Part shown: piece by piece, positions 34,209 through 42,988 of the stretch
Position numbering within the stretch: position 1 is the stretch's first letter
Layout: every line of letters begins with the position of its first letter
Assembly (NCBI RefSeq): GCF_025802015.1
Contig: NZ_JAOYFC010000001.1
Coordinates: forward strand, 1,302,001-1,366,000
Source: Falsihalocynthiibacter halioticoli
GTDB taxonomy: Bacteria; Pseudomonadota; Alphaproteobacteria; Rhodobacterales; Rhodobacteraceae
Direction of reading: 5' to 3'
Length of the DNA: 64,000 nt
The notes under the pieces: generated by a model
Told to the model about the DNA's origin: nothing
Seen by the model: the letters and a program-made list of their open reading frames with translations, nothing else
Databases searched by the model: none
Translations under genes and position numbers: made by a program

Positions 34209-34850
34209 TCAGACCTGAAGGGCTACTGCTTCGCGAGCGAGTTTTTCGATCCCTGCCCAATCCCCAGATTGAACGAGGGTCTTCGGTGCAACCCAGCTGC
34301 CGCCGACGCAGAGCGTGTTGCTCAGGCCGAGGTAATCGGGTGCGTTGGCAAGGGATACTCCACCAGTCGGGCAGAACTTGACCTGTGGAAGTGGCGCACC
34401 GATTGCGCCGAGCGCCTTGGCGCCGCCGTTCGCTTCTGCGGGGAAGAATTTTTGCGTTGTATATCCACGCTCCAACAGGCGCATGGCCTCGGTCGACGTC
34501 GCAACACCAGGAAGCAGCGGTAGGCCAGCTTCTTCGCAAGCGTCGAGCAACGTGTCCGTCGCGCCCGGGGACACGCCGAATTTCGCGCCTGCATCAACTG
34601 CAGCTTTAACATCGTCTGGGGTGAGTAGAGTGCCAGCACCAACAACGCCGCCGTCGACTTTTGCCATCTCACGGATCACATCAAGGGCTGCATCTGTGCG
34701 AAGGGTAACTTCGAGCGCGGGCAGGCCGCCTTTGACAAGCGCTTCGGCCAAAGGTTGGGCATGGGCGGCATCGTCAACAACGAGTACGGGAACAACTGGG
34801 GCCAAACGGCAGATTTCTGCGGCACGGAGGCTGGCTTCTTGCGGGGTCAC
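34209..34850 (-). CDS. eda: 2-keto-3-deoxy-6-phosphogluconate aldolase
   Basis: Splits KDPG into pyruvate and glyceraldehyde 3-phosphate, the last step of the Entner-Doudoroff pathway. The 213-residue protein has the catalytic Glu in PALEVTLRT and the Schiff-base Lys in QVKFCPTGGVS, both canonical. GTG is the start codon, with AGGAG nine bases before it. It follows edd by 78 bases on the same strand and ends at a strong terminator, so edd-eda is a two-gene operon. Confidence 0.97.
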   Translation of the reverse strand: MTPQEASLRAAEICRLAPVVPVLVVDDAAHAQPLAEALVKGGLPALEVTLRTDAALDVIREMAKVDGGVVGAGTLLTPDDVKAAVDAGAKFGVSPGATDTLLDACEEAGLPLLPGVATSTEAMRLLERGYTTQKFFPAEANGGAKALGAIGAPLPQVKFCPTGGVSLANAPDYLGLSNTLCVGGSWVAPKTLVQSGDWAGIEKLAREAVALQV

Positions 34851-34928
34851 TCTTGGATCTCCTGAATGAATTGGGGCGCGGAAAGCGCATCTGTGTTGGG
34901 CCGTGGGGGCCTTATAGTGCGCGCTTGC

Positions 34929-36734
34929 CTAAACGACAACTGCTGCCCCGTCGGTTGACGCGCCAACGGTGTCTCGGAACACGGAAAAGAGTTCACGTCC
35001 AATGCCGTGGCTGTTGTCTGAAAGGTCCGGCGTGGCGGGTTGGCGCGCTTCGAAGTCATCTTCGAGCACGTTGATTTCGCCGGTGATTGCGTTGACTTCA
35101 ACCATGTCGCCATCGCGGATTTTAGCAAGTGGCCCTCCGACTGCGGCCTCCGGAGACACATGGATTGCGGCGGGCACTTTGCCCGATGCACCAGACATGC
35201 GCCCGTCCGTCAGGAGCGCGACCTTCAAGCCACGATCAAGCAGCACAGACAGGCACGGCGTCAGGCCATGAAGTTCGGGCATGCCGTTGGATTTTGGCCC
35301 CTGAAAGCGGACAACGACCACTGTGTCCTCGGTGAATTCGCCAGCTTTGAACGCGTCTTTAACTGCATCTTGCGTGGTGAAAACGCGGGCGGGGGCCGTA
35401 ATGTTTTGATGCTCTGTTTTTACGGCGGAGACTTTCATCATGCCAGTTCCCGCGTTGCCGGACAGGCGCTTGAGGCCACCGGATTCGCTGAACGGGTTAG
35501 ATGCAGGTCGCAGAATCTTTTCGTTTTCCGAGCGGCCAAGCCCCTCAACCCATGTCAATTTGCCGTCAACCAGCTTCGGGTCTTGCGCATAGCGGCTAAG
35601 GCCGTCGCCCGCGACGGTTTTAACATCATCGTGCAGGATATTTTCGCCCAGCAGTTCACCGATGACAAACCCGAGGCCGCCGGCCGCATGGAAATGGTTC
35701 ACGTCGGCAAGGCCGTTGGGGTAAACTTTGGTCATGAGCGGTACGACTTTCGAGAGGTCTTCGAAGTCTTGCAGATCAAGAATGATGCCCGCAGCGCGCG
35801 CCATCGCAGGAAGGTGCAGCACGAGGTTGGTTGAGCCACCCGTTGCCATCAAGCCGATGATGCCATTCACAAATGCGCGCTCGTCCAGAACGTCGCAAAC
35901 CGGTGTAAACTCATTGCCAAGTGCAGTGATGGCCAGCGCACGCTGCGCGGCGGTGCGGGTCAGAGCCTCGCGCAAATCACCCTCCGGCGGCACAAAGCTT
36001 GCACCGGGAAGGTGCAGCCCCATGAATTCCATCAGCATCTGGTTGGAGTTGGCGGTTCCGTAAAAGGTACAGGTTCCGGCACCATGATAGCTCGCCATCT
36101 CCGCCGCCATCAGGGCATCACGCCCAACTTCCCCAGTTGCGAATTGCTTGCGCACCAGCGCCTTTTCATCATTTGGCAATCCACTCGACATAGGGCCTGC
36201 TGGAATAAACACCGATGGAAGGTATCCGAACGTTGCCGCTGACATCACCAGACCGGGCACGATTTTGTCACAGACGCCAAGGAAGACGGCGGAATCAAAC
36301 GTGTTGTGGCTTAGAGCGATCCCTGCGGCCAGCGCAATTGTGTCACGCGAGAAGAGCGAGAGTTCCATGCCGACTTGGCCTTGGGTAACGCCGTCGCACA
36401 TGGCGGGTACACCGCCTGCAACCTGCGCAGTTGCTCCTATTTCGCGGGCTGCTGACTTGATGGTTTGCGGATATGTTTCGAAGGGTTGATGGGCCGACAG
36501 CATGTCATTGTAAGCCGTCACAATCCCGAGGTTCGCGGCACGTTCCGCGACCAGAGCGTCTTTGTCGCCTCCCATCGCCGCATAGGCGTGGGCTTGGTTG
36601 CCGCAGGACAAATGCGCACGGCGCGGGCCTTCTTCGATGGCTTGCTTCATGCGGGCAAGATACTGCGTTCGGGTCGGACGGGACCGTTCGATAATGCACT
36701 CGGTTACGGCGGCTACAGTGGGATTCAGAGACAT
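34929..36734 (-). CDS. edd: 6-phosphogluconate dehydratase
   Basis: Iron-sulfur dehydratase making KDPG from 6-phosphogluconate in the Entner-Doudoroff pathway. The 601-residue length is typical. Cluster-binding and active-site segments of the IlvD/Edd family are present: MCDGVTQGQVGMELSLFSRD, FLGVCDKIVPGLVM, NGIIGLMATGGSTN and LLTDGRMSGASGKVPAAIHVSPEA. The frame is open 35 codons upstream, but that covers the operator region. Transcription is probably controlled by the palindrome 57 bases upstream. Confidence 0.97.
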   Translation of the reverse strand: MSLNPTVAAVTECIIERSRPTRTQYLARMKQAIEEGPRRAHLSCGNQAHAYAAMGGDKDALVAERAANLGIVTAYNDMLSAHQPFETYPQTIKSAAREIGATAQVAGGVPAMCDGVTQGQVGMELSLFSRDTIALAAGIALSHNTFDSAVFLGVCDKIVPGLVMSAATFGYLPSVFIPAGPMSSGLPNDEKALVRKQFATGEVGRDALMAAEMASYHGAGTCTFYGTANSNQMLMEFMGLHLPGASFVPPEGDLREALTRTAAQRALAITALGNEFTPVCDVLDERAFVNGIIGLMATGGSTNLVLHLPAMARAAGIILDLQDFEDLSKVVPLMTKVYPNGLADVNHFHAAGGLGFVIGELLGENILHDDVKTVAGDGLSRYAQDPKLVDGKLTWVEGLGRSENEKILRPASNPFSESGGLKRLSGNAGTGMMKVSAVKTEHQNITAPARVFTTQDAVKDAFKAGEFTEDTVVVVRFQGPKSNGMPELHGLTPCLSVLLDRGLKVALLTDGRMSGASGKVPAAIHVSPEAAVGGPLAKIRDGDMVEVNAITGEINVLEDDFEARQPATPDLSDNSHGIGRELFSVFRDTVGASTDGAAVVV

Positions 36735-36790
36735 GTGACTTACCTTTGGGCCAGAGAGTCGTGTTGCTTCACCGGGCAGATAGCACATCC

Positions 36791-36804
36791 TGTTAGCGCT
36801 AACA
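36791..36804. promoter_or_regulatory. LacI-family type operator upstream of edd
   Basis: TGTTAGCGCTAACA is a perfect 14-base palindrome with the central CG and TGTTA half-sites typical of LacI/GntR-type repressors of sugar-acid genes. It is 57 bases before the edd ATG. No LacI-family gene is in the window, so the repressor is elsewhere. Confidence 0.7.
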
Positions 36805-36836
36805 ACACCCTGCCAGACACTTCTTTTCAACGATAG

Positions 36837-36887
36837 CACATTTCCGGCCTCGATTGAGCCATTCGCTCAGCGCAATACGGAAATGTG
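36837..36887. repeat. CACATTTCCG/CGGAAATGTG inverted repeat
   Basis: Perfect 10-base arms at 36837-36846 and 36878-36887 enclose a smaller stem TGAG/CTCA. It is in the divergent region between edd and a small gene. No T-tract follows. Confidence 0.45.
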
Positions 36888-36961
36888 AAACTGTCAGTGG
36901 TAAGGGCAGCTTTGTTGACCTAAATTAAGGTTAACGAAATTGAAGGTGATCGGAGACAAAA

Positions 36962-37132
36962 ATGCCCGAAGTGACCACAGATATAGACATCGACGCAATC
37001 GACATGCACGAAATCGAAAAGCGCGCACACCGCATGCGTGCGGAAATGGCCCGCGACCTCGCAGTGGCATTGGGCCGCGCAATCGCGAAGCCATTTACGC
37101 TTCTAGGGCGCAAAAAGCCTGTTGCGGCATAA
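36962..37132 (+). CDS. Small amphipathic protein, 56 residues
   Basis: The frame starts MPEVTTDIDIDAIDMHEIEK; it has an acidic N-terminus and a basic, probably helical C-terminal half (RMRAEMARDLAVALGRAIAK). GGAG lies six bases before the ATG and a strong terminator follows, so it forms its own transcription unit. It is too short for common cut-offs. I do not recognise the family with certainty; small proteins of this look occur in Rhodobacterales. Function unknown. Confidence 0.75.
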   Translation: MPEVTTDIDIDAIDMHEIEKRAHRMRAEMARDLAVALGRAIAKPFTLLGRKKPVAA

Positions 37133-37171
37133 GTCAGCGGCAAAGCACGGCGAGACCTAACAACTAATTGA

Positions 37172-37201
37172 AGAGGGGCACGATTTTGTGCCTCTTTTTT
37201 T
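37172..37201 (+). terminator. Rho-independent terminator of the 56-residue gene
   Basis: AGAGGGGCAC, loop GATTTT, GTGCCTCT with one bulged G and eight Ts. Confidence 0.88.
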
Positions 37202-37343
37202 GTTTTCTTAACTGATTTGCAACGATACTCTTTCAGAAGATGAATGTTTTTAATGAGTTCGCTTCTGGTGATTTCAAAAATCGACCTGTATGAGCATTGG
37301 CTATGTGGTTGGTTCGAACCAGTTTGCGTTTTGGAGGATTTAT

Positions 37344-37934
37344 ATGTCTGTACTCAAGGCGACTATGGCCGTTGCTTTTGCTTTTGTTTTGGCCGCGTGT
37401 TCCGGCGGAGGCAAAACCAAATATGAGTTTACGGACGGAAAAATTCCGCAAAACACCTATACAGTTTCCAGTATAAACATCAGCGTGCCGGAAACACTCG
37501 TGGTTTCAGAGGCCAATCAGTACTACCCGAATGCGGATATCGTTTGGCGCGGTGATCCCCCTGGTGATCGCCACAAGCAAGTGAAAGCCATCTTTGAAGA
37601 GGGCATGGGCCGCGGTGCCAAGGCGCTCAGCGGCAGCAAATCCGTGAACGTAAATGTTCAGGTCACGCGTTTTCATTCGCTAACGGAGCGCGCGCGCTAT
37701 GCTTACGGTGGCACCCATTCAATTCGCTTTATTCTATCGGTAACCGATGCCTCGACTGGGCAGCCAATTGCGCCCGCGCGCGAAGTTCATGCCGATCTGG
37801 AAGCATTTGGCGGGGATGACGCTGTTAGAGCCGATTTCAACGGACAAACCCAGAAGGTGCGCGTAACCAACCACTTGGCGCTCGTTATTCAGCGAGAACT
37901 CGCGGTTATTTACCTTGAGGAGAGCGGCGCATAG
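37344..37934 (+). CDS. Lipoprotein of unknown function (DUF6778-like)
   Basis: A 196-residue envelope lipoprotein. Residues 1-19 form a signal peptide with lipobox LAAC (Cys at about 20), followed by a glycine-rich linker. The rest is a mixed beta domain (SVNVNVQVTRFHSLTERARYAYGGTHSIRFILSVTD) with no catalytic motif I can name. GGAGG is six bases before the ATG. The palindrome TGGTTCGAACCA at 37310-37321 in the promoter region could be an operator. The family name is a tentative recollection. Confidence 0.8.
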   Translation: MSVLKATMAVAFAFVLAACSGGGKTKYEFTDGKIPQNTYTVSSINISVPETLVVSEANQYYPNADIVWRGDPPGDRHKQVKAIFEEGMGRGAKALSGSKSVNVNVQVTRFHSLTERARYAYGGTHSIRFILSVTDASTGQPIAPAREVHADLEAFGGDDAVRADFNGQTQKVRVTNHLALVIQRELAVIYLEESGA

Positions 37935-37989
37935 CGGTCTGGCGCGGAATGCCTCTTTCGCAGCGGTGTTTAACATCCTATGAGGGGGC

Positions 37990-39189
37990 ATGACACATTC
38001 AGCCTATCCAACTGTCCGACTGAAACCCAAAGCAGAAGCGCGTGCCATACGGCATGGTTTTCCTTGGGTCTATGCAAATGAACTTGTAACGGATCGACGC
38101 ACGAAAGCGCTCGAACCGGGAAGCATTGCGATTCTTGAAGACAGCGATCGCAAAGCCATGGGCGTTGTGACGGTGAACACAGGTAGCAAGATCATTGCGC
38201 GTATGTTGGACCGCAACCCGACCGCGACAATCGATCAGAACTGGTTCGAGACACGCTTTGAGCGTGCTTTGGCCCATAGGACAGCGCTGTTTGACGAACC
38301 ATTCTATCGGCTCGTGCATGCCGAAGCTGATGGCCTGCCGGGTGTGATTGTTGATCGCTTCGGTGATGTTGCCGTTATCCAGCCGAATGCCGCTTATGCA
38401 GACGGCATGTTCGACGTTCTTGCCGCAGCGCTCGAGCAGGTGAGCGGCGTCTCGGTCATCGTGAAAAACGGGTCTGGCCGTGCGCGATCGCTTGAAGGGT
38501 TGGACGAAGAGTTGACGGTTGTGAAGGGGAGCATCGATGCCCCTGTTCCGGTTCCGATGAACGGCGCAACCTATATGGCAGATATCCTTGGCGGACAAAA
38601 AACAGGCCTGTTCTTTGATCAACGGCCAAACCACGCTTTTGTGCAACGGCTTTGCAAAGACGCAAAAACGCTTGATGTCTTTAGCCATGTTGGCGGATTT
38701 TCTCTCGCCGCGCTCGCTGGAGGCGCTAAATCGGCTCTTGCTGTGGACAGTTCCGCAGCCGCACTCGCGCTCGCCGAGCAGGGTGCAGAGGCCAGCGGGG
38801 TCGCTGATCGGTTTGCGACTCGCAAGGGCGACGCCTTCGCAATGCTCGAAGAGCTGGCCAAAGAGGGCGAGATTTTCGACGTGGTCGTATGCGATCCACC
38901 TGCGTTTGCGCCAAGCAAAAAAGCGCTTGAGGCGGGGCTACGCGCCTATGAACGCGTCGCGCGATTGGCAGCGGCTTTGGTGAAACCCGGTGGCTACCTA
39001 ACGCTTTGCTCCTGTTCCCATGCTGCTGATCTTACAAAATTCCGCAACGCCAGCGCGCGGGGTATCGGACGCGCGGGTCGGAGAATGCAACTTGTCCGCA
39101 CAGGATTCGCAGGCCCTGATCACCCGCTGCTCCCGCACCTTGCTGAAAGCGGGTACCTCAAATCGCTGACGTTCCGCCTCGATATCTAA
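37990..39189 (+). CDS. Class I SAM-dependent rRNA (cytosine-C5) methyltransferase, RlmI-like
   Basis: A 399-residue RNA methyltransferase. The N-terminal PUA-like region (VRLKPKAEARAIRHGFPWVYANEL) precedes a Rossmann domain with LDVFSHVGGFSLAALAGGA as the SAM loop and the catalytic-type segment VVCDPPAFAPSKK and LTLCSCSHAAD, as in RlmI/RlmK homologues of 23S rRNA m5C methylases. GAGGGGG precedes the ATG. The PIN gene starts 13 bases downstream, so they probably share a transcript. Confidence 0.9.
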   Translation: MTHSAYPTVRLKPKAEARAIRHGFPWVYANELVTDRRTKALEPGSIAILEDSDRKAMGVVTVNTGSKIIARMLDRNPTATIDQNWFETRFERALAHRTALFDEPFYRLVHAEADGLPGVIVDRFGDVAVIQPNAAYADGMFDVLAAALEQVSGVSVIVKNGSGRARSLEGLDEELTVVKGSIDAPVPVPMNGATYMADILGGQKTGLFFDQRPNHAFVQRLCKDAKTLDVFSHVGGFSLAALAGGAKSALAVDSSAAALALAEQGAEASGVADRFATRKGDAFAMLEELAKEGEIFDVVVCDPPAFAPSKKALEAGLRAYERVARLAAALVKPGGYLTLCSCSHAADLTKFRNASARGIGRAGRRMQLVRTGFAGPDHPLLPHLAESGYLKSLTFRLDI

Positions 39190-39202
39190 GGGTTTTTTTG
39201 CA

Positions 39203-39745
39203 GTGAAAATCCTACTTGATGCCTGCGTTCTCTATCCGACTGTCATGCGCGAGGCGTTGATTGGTGCCGCTAAAGCGGGGCTCTACACACCGCTTTGGTC
39301 TGAACGGATATTGGAAGAATGGGCGCGCGCAACGATCAAACTAGGGGCAGGTGCGGAAACAATTGCTCGTGGTGAAATTGCTGTCCTGAAGGCTCAGTTT
39401 CCAAATGCAAGCGTGTCTATCGCAAAGGGCGTAGAGGCGCGGCTTTATTTACCTGATCCGAATGACATTCACGTGCTGGCGGCTGCGGTTTCCGGCCATG
39501 CGGATGCGATCGTCACTCTTAACCGCAAAGATTTTCCCGCGCATATTTTGGCTGAGGAAGATGTGAAGCGATTGGACCCTGATCATTTCCTGCTCGATCT
39601 GTTTCAACGCGACCCCGACGCGATGCAGGATCTTGCCGAGCGTATCCGGCTCGAAGCAAGTCGTTTGTCGGGTGAAGATCAAGACATGCGCAAGCTCTTT
39701 AAAAAGGCAAGGCTGCCGCGATTTGCCAAGGCAGTATCTTTTTAA
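39203..39745 (+). CDS. PIN-domain protein (RSP_2648 type)
   Basis: A 180-residue predicted ribonuclease-fold protein. Acidic residues of a PIN active site are visible: Asp6 in ILLDACVLYP, Glu in the ERILEEW segment, and Asp residues in PDPNDIHVLAAAVSGHADAIVTLNRKDF. The C-terminal third is a helical extension. GTG is the start codon. There is no small antitoxin gene beside it, so it does not look like a classical VapBC toxin; it follows an rRNA methylase gene and may have an RNA-processing role. The family name comes from memory of Rhodobacter annotation. Confidence 0.85.
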   Translation: MKILLDACVLYPTVMREALIGAAKAGLYTPLWSERILEEWARATIKLGAGAETIARGEIAVLKAQFPNASVSIAKGVEARLYLPDPNDIHVLAAAVSGHADAIVTLNRKDFPAHILAEEDVKRLDPDHFLLDLFQRDPDAMQDLAERIRLEASRLSGEDQDMRKLFKKARLPRFAKAVSF

Positions 39746-39755
39746 AATTAAAGGC

Positions 39756-40937
39756 TTAGGTCAGGATTTTCATGCCCTTTGTCAGCCCCTCAAGCGTCAT
39801 GGGGACCATACGATCTTCAAAAATATCGCGGATCATTTGCGTGGATTGCGTGTAGCGCCATTGTGCTTCTGGTACAGGATTAATCCAAAGGTGGCTTGGC
39901 CATTGCTGACACGCACGGCGCAGCCAGACCTCGCCAGTTTCCTCGTTCCAATGCTCATTTGCCCCGCCACGATAGGCAATCTCATAAGGTGACATCGCGG
40001 CATCGCCGACAAAAATGCACTTATAGTCGCTGCCAAATCGGCGGAGCACCTCCCATGTGGGCGTTTGCTGATTCCAGCGGCGGGCATTGTCTTTCCAAAC
40101 ACCTTCATAAAGGCAGTTATGGAAATAGTAATGTTCGAGATGCTTGAATTCGCTGCGTGCGGCGCTGAACAATTCTTCGACGAGCTGAATATGGGCATCC
40201 ATGCTGCCGCCAACATCTAGAAATAAAACGACTTTTACCGCGTTGTGCCGCTCGGGGCGGGTCTTGATATCAAGGAAGCCATTGTGCGCGGTTGCGCGGA
40301 TTGTAGCGCCGAGATCAAGCTCTCCGTCCGCACCGGAACGCGCCCAGTTTCGCAACCGTTTCAGCGCGATTTTGATGTTTCGCGTTCCAAGTGCGACCGT
40401 GTCGTCAAAGTCTTTAAATTCTCTTTTATCCCAAACCTTTACGGCGCGTTGATGGCGGCTCTTGTCTTGTCCGATCCTCACGCCCTCGGGGTTATAGCCA
40501 TGGGCGCCAAACGGCGATGTGCCGCCGGTGCCGATCCATTTGCTGCCGCCTTGATGGCGCTCTTTTTGCTCGGCAAGTCGCTCTTTCAGCGTTTCCATCA
40601 ATTTCTCAAACCCGCCAGCGGATTCGATTTGGGCTTTTTCTTCTTCGCTTAGGTGCTTTTCGGCAAGTTTGGTAAGCCAGTCGGCGGGGATATCAACGGC
40701 ATTTAGCACATCATCGACCGATATTTCGGCCAAGCCGCTAAAGCTTGCAGAGAAGGCGCGGTCGAACCGGTCGATATGGCGCTCGTCCTTCACCATGGCC
40801 GCGCGGGAAAAGTAATAGAATTCGTCGATGTCGTATGTGGCGATTCCTGCCTGTAACCCACGGAGAAACATCAAAAATTCCCGTAGAGTCACGGGGACAT
40901 TTTCCGATCTTAGGGTTTCAAAGAAGCGCAGAAACAT
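39756..40937 (-). CDS. VWA-domain protein (CoxE-like) of a MoxR-VWA pair
   Basis: A 393-residue protein. The N-terminal half is helical (EFLMFLRGLQAGIATYDIDEFYYFSRAAMVKDERHIDRFDRAF); the C-terminal half is a von Willebrand A domain beginning VVLFLDVGGSMDAH, with Asp241. The first MIDAS serine is Gly here (DxGGS rather than DxSGS). GDAAMSPYEI supplies the later acidic metal residue. Such proteins partner with MoxR AAA+ ATPases, one of which begins the same cluster at 43840. The pair probably remodels or inserts a metal into a target enzyme, but no target is encoded nearby. It begins two bases after the preceding small membrane gene. Confidence 0.87.
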   Translation of the reverse strand: MFLRFFETLRSENVPVTLREFLMFLRGLQAGIATYDIDEFYYFSRAAMVKDERHIDRFDRAFSASFSGLAEISVDDVLNAVDIPADWLTKLAEKHLSEEEKAQIESAGGFEKLMETLKERLAEQKERHQGGSKWIGTGGTSPFGAHGYNPEGVRIGQDKSRHQRAVKVWDKREFKDFDDTVALGTRNIKIALKRLRNWARSGADGELDLGATIRATAHNGFLDIKTRPERHNAVKVVLFLDVGGSMDAHIQLVEELFSAARSEFKHLEHYYFHNCLYEGVWKDNARRWNQQTPTWEVLRRFGSDYKCIFVGDAAMSPYEIAYRGGANEHWNEETGEVWLRRACQQWPSHLWINPVPEAQWRYTQSTQMIRDIFEDRMVPMTLEGLTKGMKILT

Positions 40938-40939
40938 CC

Positions 40940-41104
40940 TTAGGCCATGCGGGTCACGAGGATTGTGAGGAACATGCCGACAACGGCGAAAATGAGTGCG
41001 AAAACAACCATGTACTGCGCGTAATCAAGGGGTTTCCCATCGCGACGGCGTGCGAGCAATGCGCCAACTAAAGCACCGGCAAGCAAAGCGAATAGTGTGT
41101 TCAT
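40940..41104 (-). CDS. Small membrane protein in the MoxR-VWA cluster
   Basis: A 54-residue protein with two hydrophobic segments (about 2-15 and 31-52) around a charged loop RRRDGKPLDYAQY. GGAG lies six bases before the ATG at 41104, and its stop is two bases from the VWA start, so translation is probably coupled. Function unknown. Confidence 0.75.
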   Translation of the reverse strand: MNTLFALLAGALVGALLARRRDGKPLDYAQYMVVFALIFAVVGMFLTILVTRMA

Positions 41105-41146
41105 GTGGATCTCCAGTTCGGCCCAAGGCCAGGTCTTGCGGCGCAA

Positions 41147-42514
41147 TTAGATCCGCGGAGGGCGGTTTAGTTGCGCGATTTCTTTCTGGCGGCGTTTGAT
41201 CACCGCGTCGTCGCCAAAGCCATACCGCGCCCAACCATAGCTGTCGAGCCGTGTTGCGCGCGCTTCGGAGGCGCGGCCAATTGCGTCGAGCGCTTCGGCC
41301 TTGAGTAAGAGCAGCGTTGCGAGCAGGGCGGCATTTTCTTCGGCGCGAACGGCAGGAAGATAGGAATTCACTATGGAGAGGGCGAAGTCAGGATTGCCGT
41401 CGGTCAGGGCGAAGGCCGCCAGTTGCATGCCCACATGAGCCTGTTGAATTTCCGCGTTGCCGAGGTTTTTGTACATGAGTTGCGATGAGACGAAGGCCTG
41501 AAGCGCTTCCTCGGCGTCCGAGGCGATGATCATCCGGCCGTAGGCATAGAGCGAGAATGCGCGGCGGGAATCAGTCCAGCCGTTGTTTTGTGCGATTTGC
41601 AAAGCCTTCGACGCGCCGGCGAGCCGATTCTGGCGGGGCCGATTGGCCGACATGGCTGTTTCTATTGCTTTCTTCCAACTGTCTGGCGTTGTTTGGGCCG
41701 TCAGCGGCGTAACGGAGCCGCCAGCTGGATTTATGCGTTTGAGTAATGCAGGGAGGCGGGCTTCAACGTCGCCACGGGTCATGCCGGAAGCCAGTTCAGG
41801 CGAGTAGTAAGCGCGCAGAACCAACATATCGAAGCCGGTTAGAATTGTGTGGAAATTATCGTCGTTGAACACCGAGTCTGACAAACGATAGAGATCGTTT
41901 AGTGGCCCGATAGCTTGGGCGAGTTCCTCGTGGAGGCAATCGCGAAATTCCTGTGGGCTTACGTCGGAGGGGATAAAGATCGCAGCTTTTGTGCGGGTTT
42001 CCAGCGTGGCCCAATCGGTAATATTGCTGCGGCGATTGCGGCGGTATTCTTCCCAACTCGAGACGCGTGGAACAACGAAACATGCAGCGTCGGGCAGGTG
42101 TCGTTGCAGATCTTTGCGAGGAAGGGTTTCGATGCTGACGGCAGCGGGAGCGCTGGCGTCAACTTGACGAATATCTATTTGAGCTTCGGTCCGTAACCGT
42201 TTGATAAGACGGGATAGTTCTTGTCGGCCCGCGGGAGGCGTTGCCCCGTTCAGGCGCACGGTTATCGGCGTGTCGAAACGTGTCATGACGGGCAGTTCAC
42301 GGCCCGTTTCCAGCGAGAACGTGAGGTCGAGGAAGTCACGAGCTGTTTCGCTGTTGGAGCGGTTAAGCTGTGTTTTAACGGGGCCGCTGAACGTCTTCAT
42401 CGCCGTGTAGTCGGCTTCTGTCTTTTCGGTTGAATTTTGGCGGCTGGTATCGCCGGATTGCTCCGGGACGGCACACCCTGCGAGCAGGAGGAGAACGGCG
42501 ATGTTTCGAAGCAT
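41147..42514 (-). CDS. DUF2927 lipoprotein
   Basis: A 455-residue envelope protein. The N-terminus MLRNIAVLLLLAGC is a lipoprotein signal (Cys at 14). The DUF2927 core spans about 50-270, with RDFLDLTFSLETGRELPVMTRFD, CFVVP and the HExxQ-like segment LHEELAQAIGPLNDL. The HE followed by acidic residues recalls a metallopeptidase site, but no zinc ligand set is certain. The C-terminal half is helical and TPR-like. It starts one base from the GNAT stop in the MoxR-VWA cluster. Function unknown. Confidence 0.85.
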   Translation of the reverse strand: MLRNIAVLLLLAGCAVPEQSGDTSRQNSTEKTEADYTAMKTFSGPVKTQLNRSNSETARDFLDLTFSLETGRELPVMTRFDTPITVRLNGATPPAGRQELSRLIKRLRTEAQIDIRQVDASAPAAVSIETLPRKDLQRHLPDAACFVVPRVSSWEEYRRNRRSNITDWATLETRTKAAIFIPSDVSPQEFRDCLHEELAQAIGPLNDLYRLSDSVFNDDNFHTILTGFDMLVLRAYYSPELASGMTRGDVEARLPALLKRINPAGGSVTPLTAQTTPDSWKKAIETAMSANRPRQNRLAGASKALQIAQNNGWTDSRRAFSLYAYGRMIIASDAEEALQAFVSSQLMYKNLGNAEIQQAHVGMQLAAFALTDGNPDFALSIVNSYLPAVRAEENAALLATLLLLKAEALDAIGRASEARATRLDSYGWARYGFGDDAVIKRRQKEIAQLNRPPRI

Positions 42515-42515
42515 C

Positions 42516-42959
42516 CTAGGGTCTCTGATACTTTATAAACGGTGTCAATTTCCCAACTCTATCATAAAGCTGCCGCGCGGGGAGATTATCTTCTTGTGTA
42601 AGCCAATAAACTGACGGGGCGCCCGCCTTGTCGGCTTCTGCGTAGACCGCCTCAATAAGAGCGCGTCCAATTCCGTGACCACGCACATCAGGCTCGGCCC
42701 AGAGGTCTTGGAGGTAGCACGTGTTTTCAATTTTCCAGCCGTGGCGGTGAAAAAGATAGTGCGTGAGGCCAACGGGTTTGTCGTTAAGAACCGCAAGCAA
42801 GCCATTGAAATCATGCGGATTGTCGCTCAGAAGGCGAGAGAAGGTGCTGTCAAATACCTCAGTGGGAAGTTCGGTATGATAAAACGCGAGATACCCTGTC
42901 CAGAGTTTTGCCCACTCTGGCTTGTCTTCAGCGCAAATAGGGCGGATTTCGAGAGCCAT
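42516..42959 (-). CDS. GNAT-family N-acetyltransferase
   Basis: A 147-residue acetyltransferase. Motif A for acetyl-CoA binding is LWAEPDVRGHGIGRALIEAVYAEA (R-G-x-G-I-G). The NLPARQLYDRVG segment is typical of the C-terminal half. Substrate unknown. It is in the MoxR-VWA cluster, 29 bases after the ATPase gene and one base before the DUF2927 gene. Confidence 0.9.
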   Translation of the reverse strand: MALEIRPICAEDKPEWAKLWTGYLAFYHTELPTEVFDSTFSRLLSDNPHDFNGLLAVLNDKPVGLTHYLFHRHGWKIENTCYLQDLWAEPDVRGHGIGRALIEAVYAEADKAGAPSVYWLTQEDNLPARQLYDRVGKLTPFIKYQRP

Positions 42960-42988
42960 AGGTATCCTTTCCAGTGAACCCGAGTGTG

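Noticed and set aside
39203..39745. PIN protein as VapC toxin of a toxin-antitoxin pair
   Set aside because: No small antitoxin gene upstream or downstream; the neighbour is an rRNA methylase.
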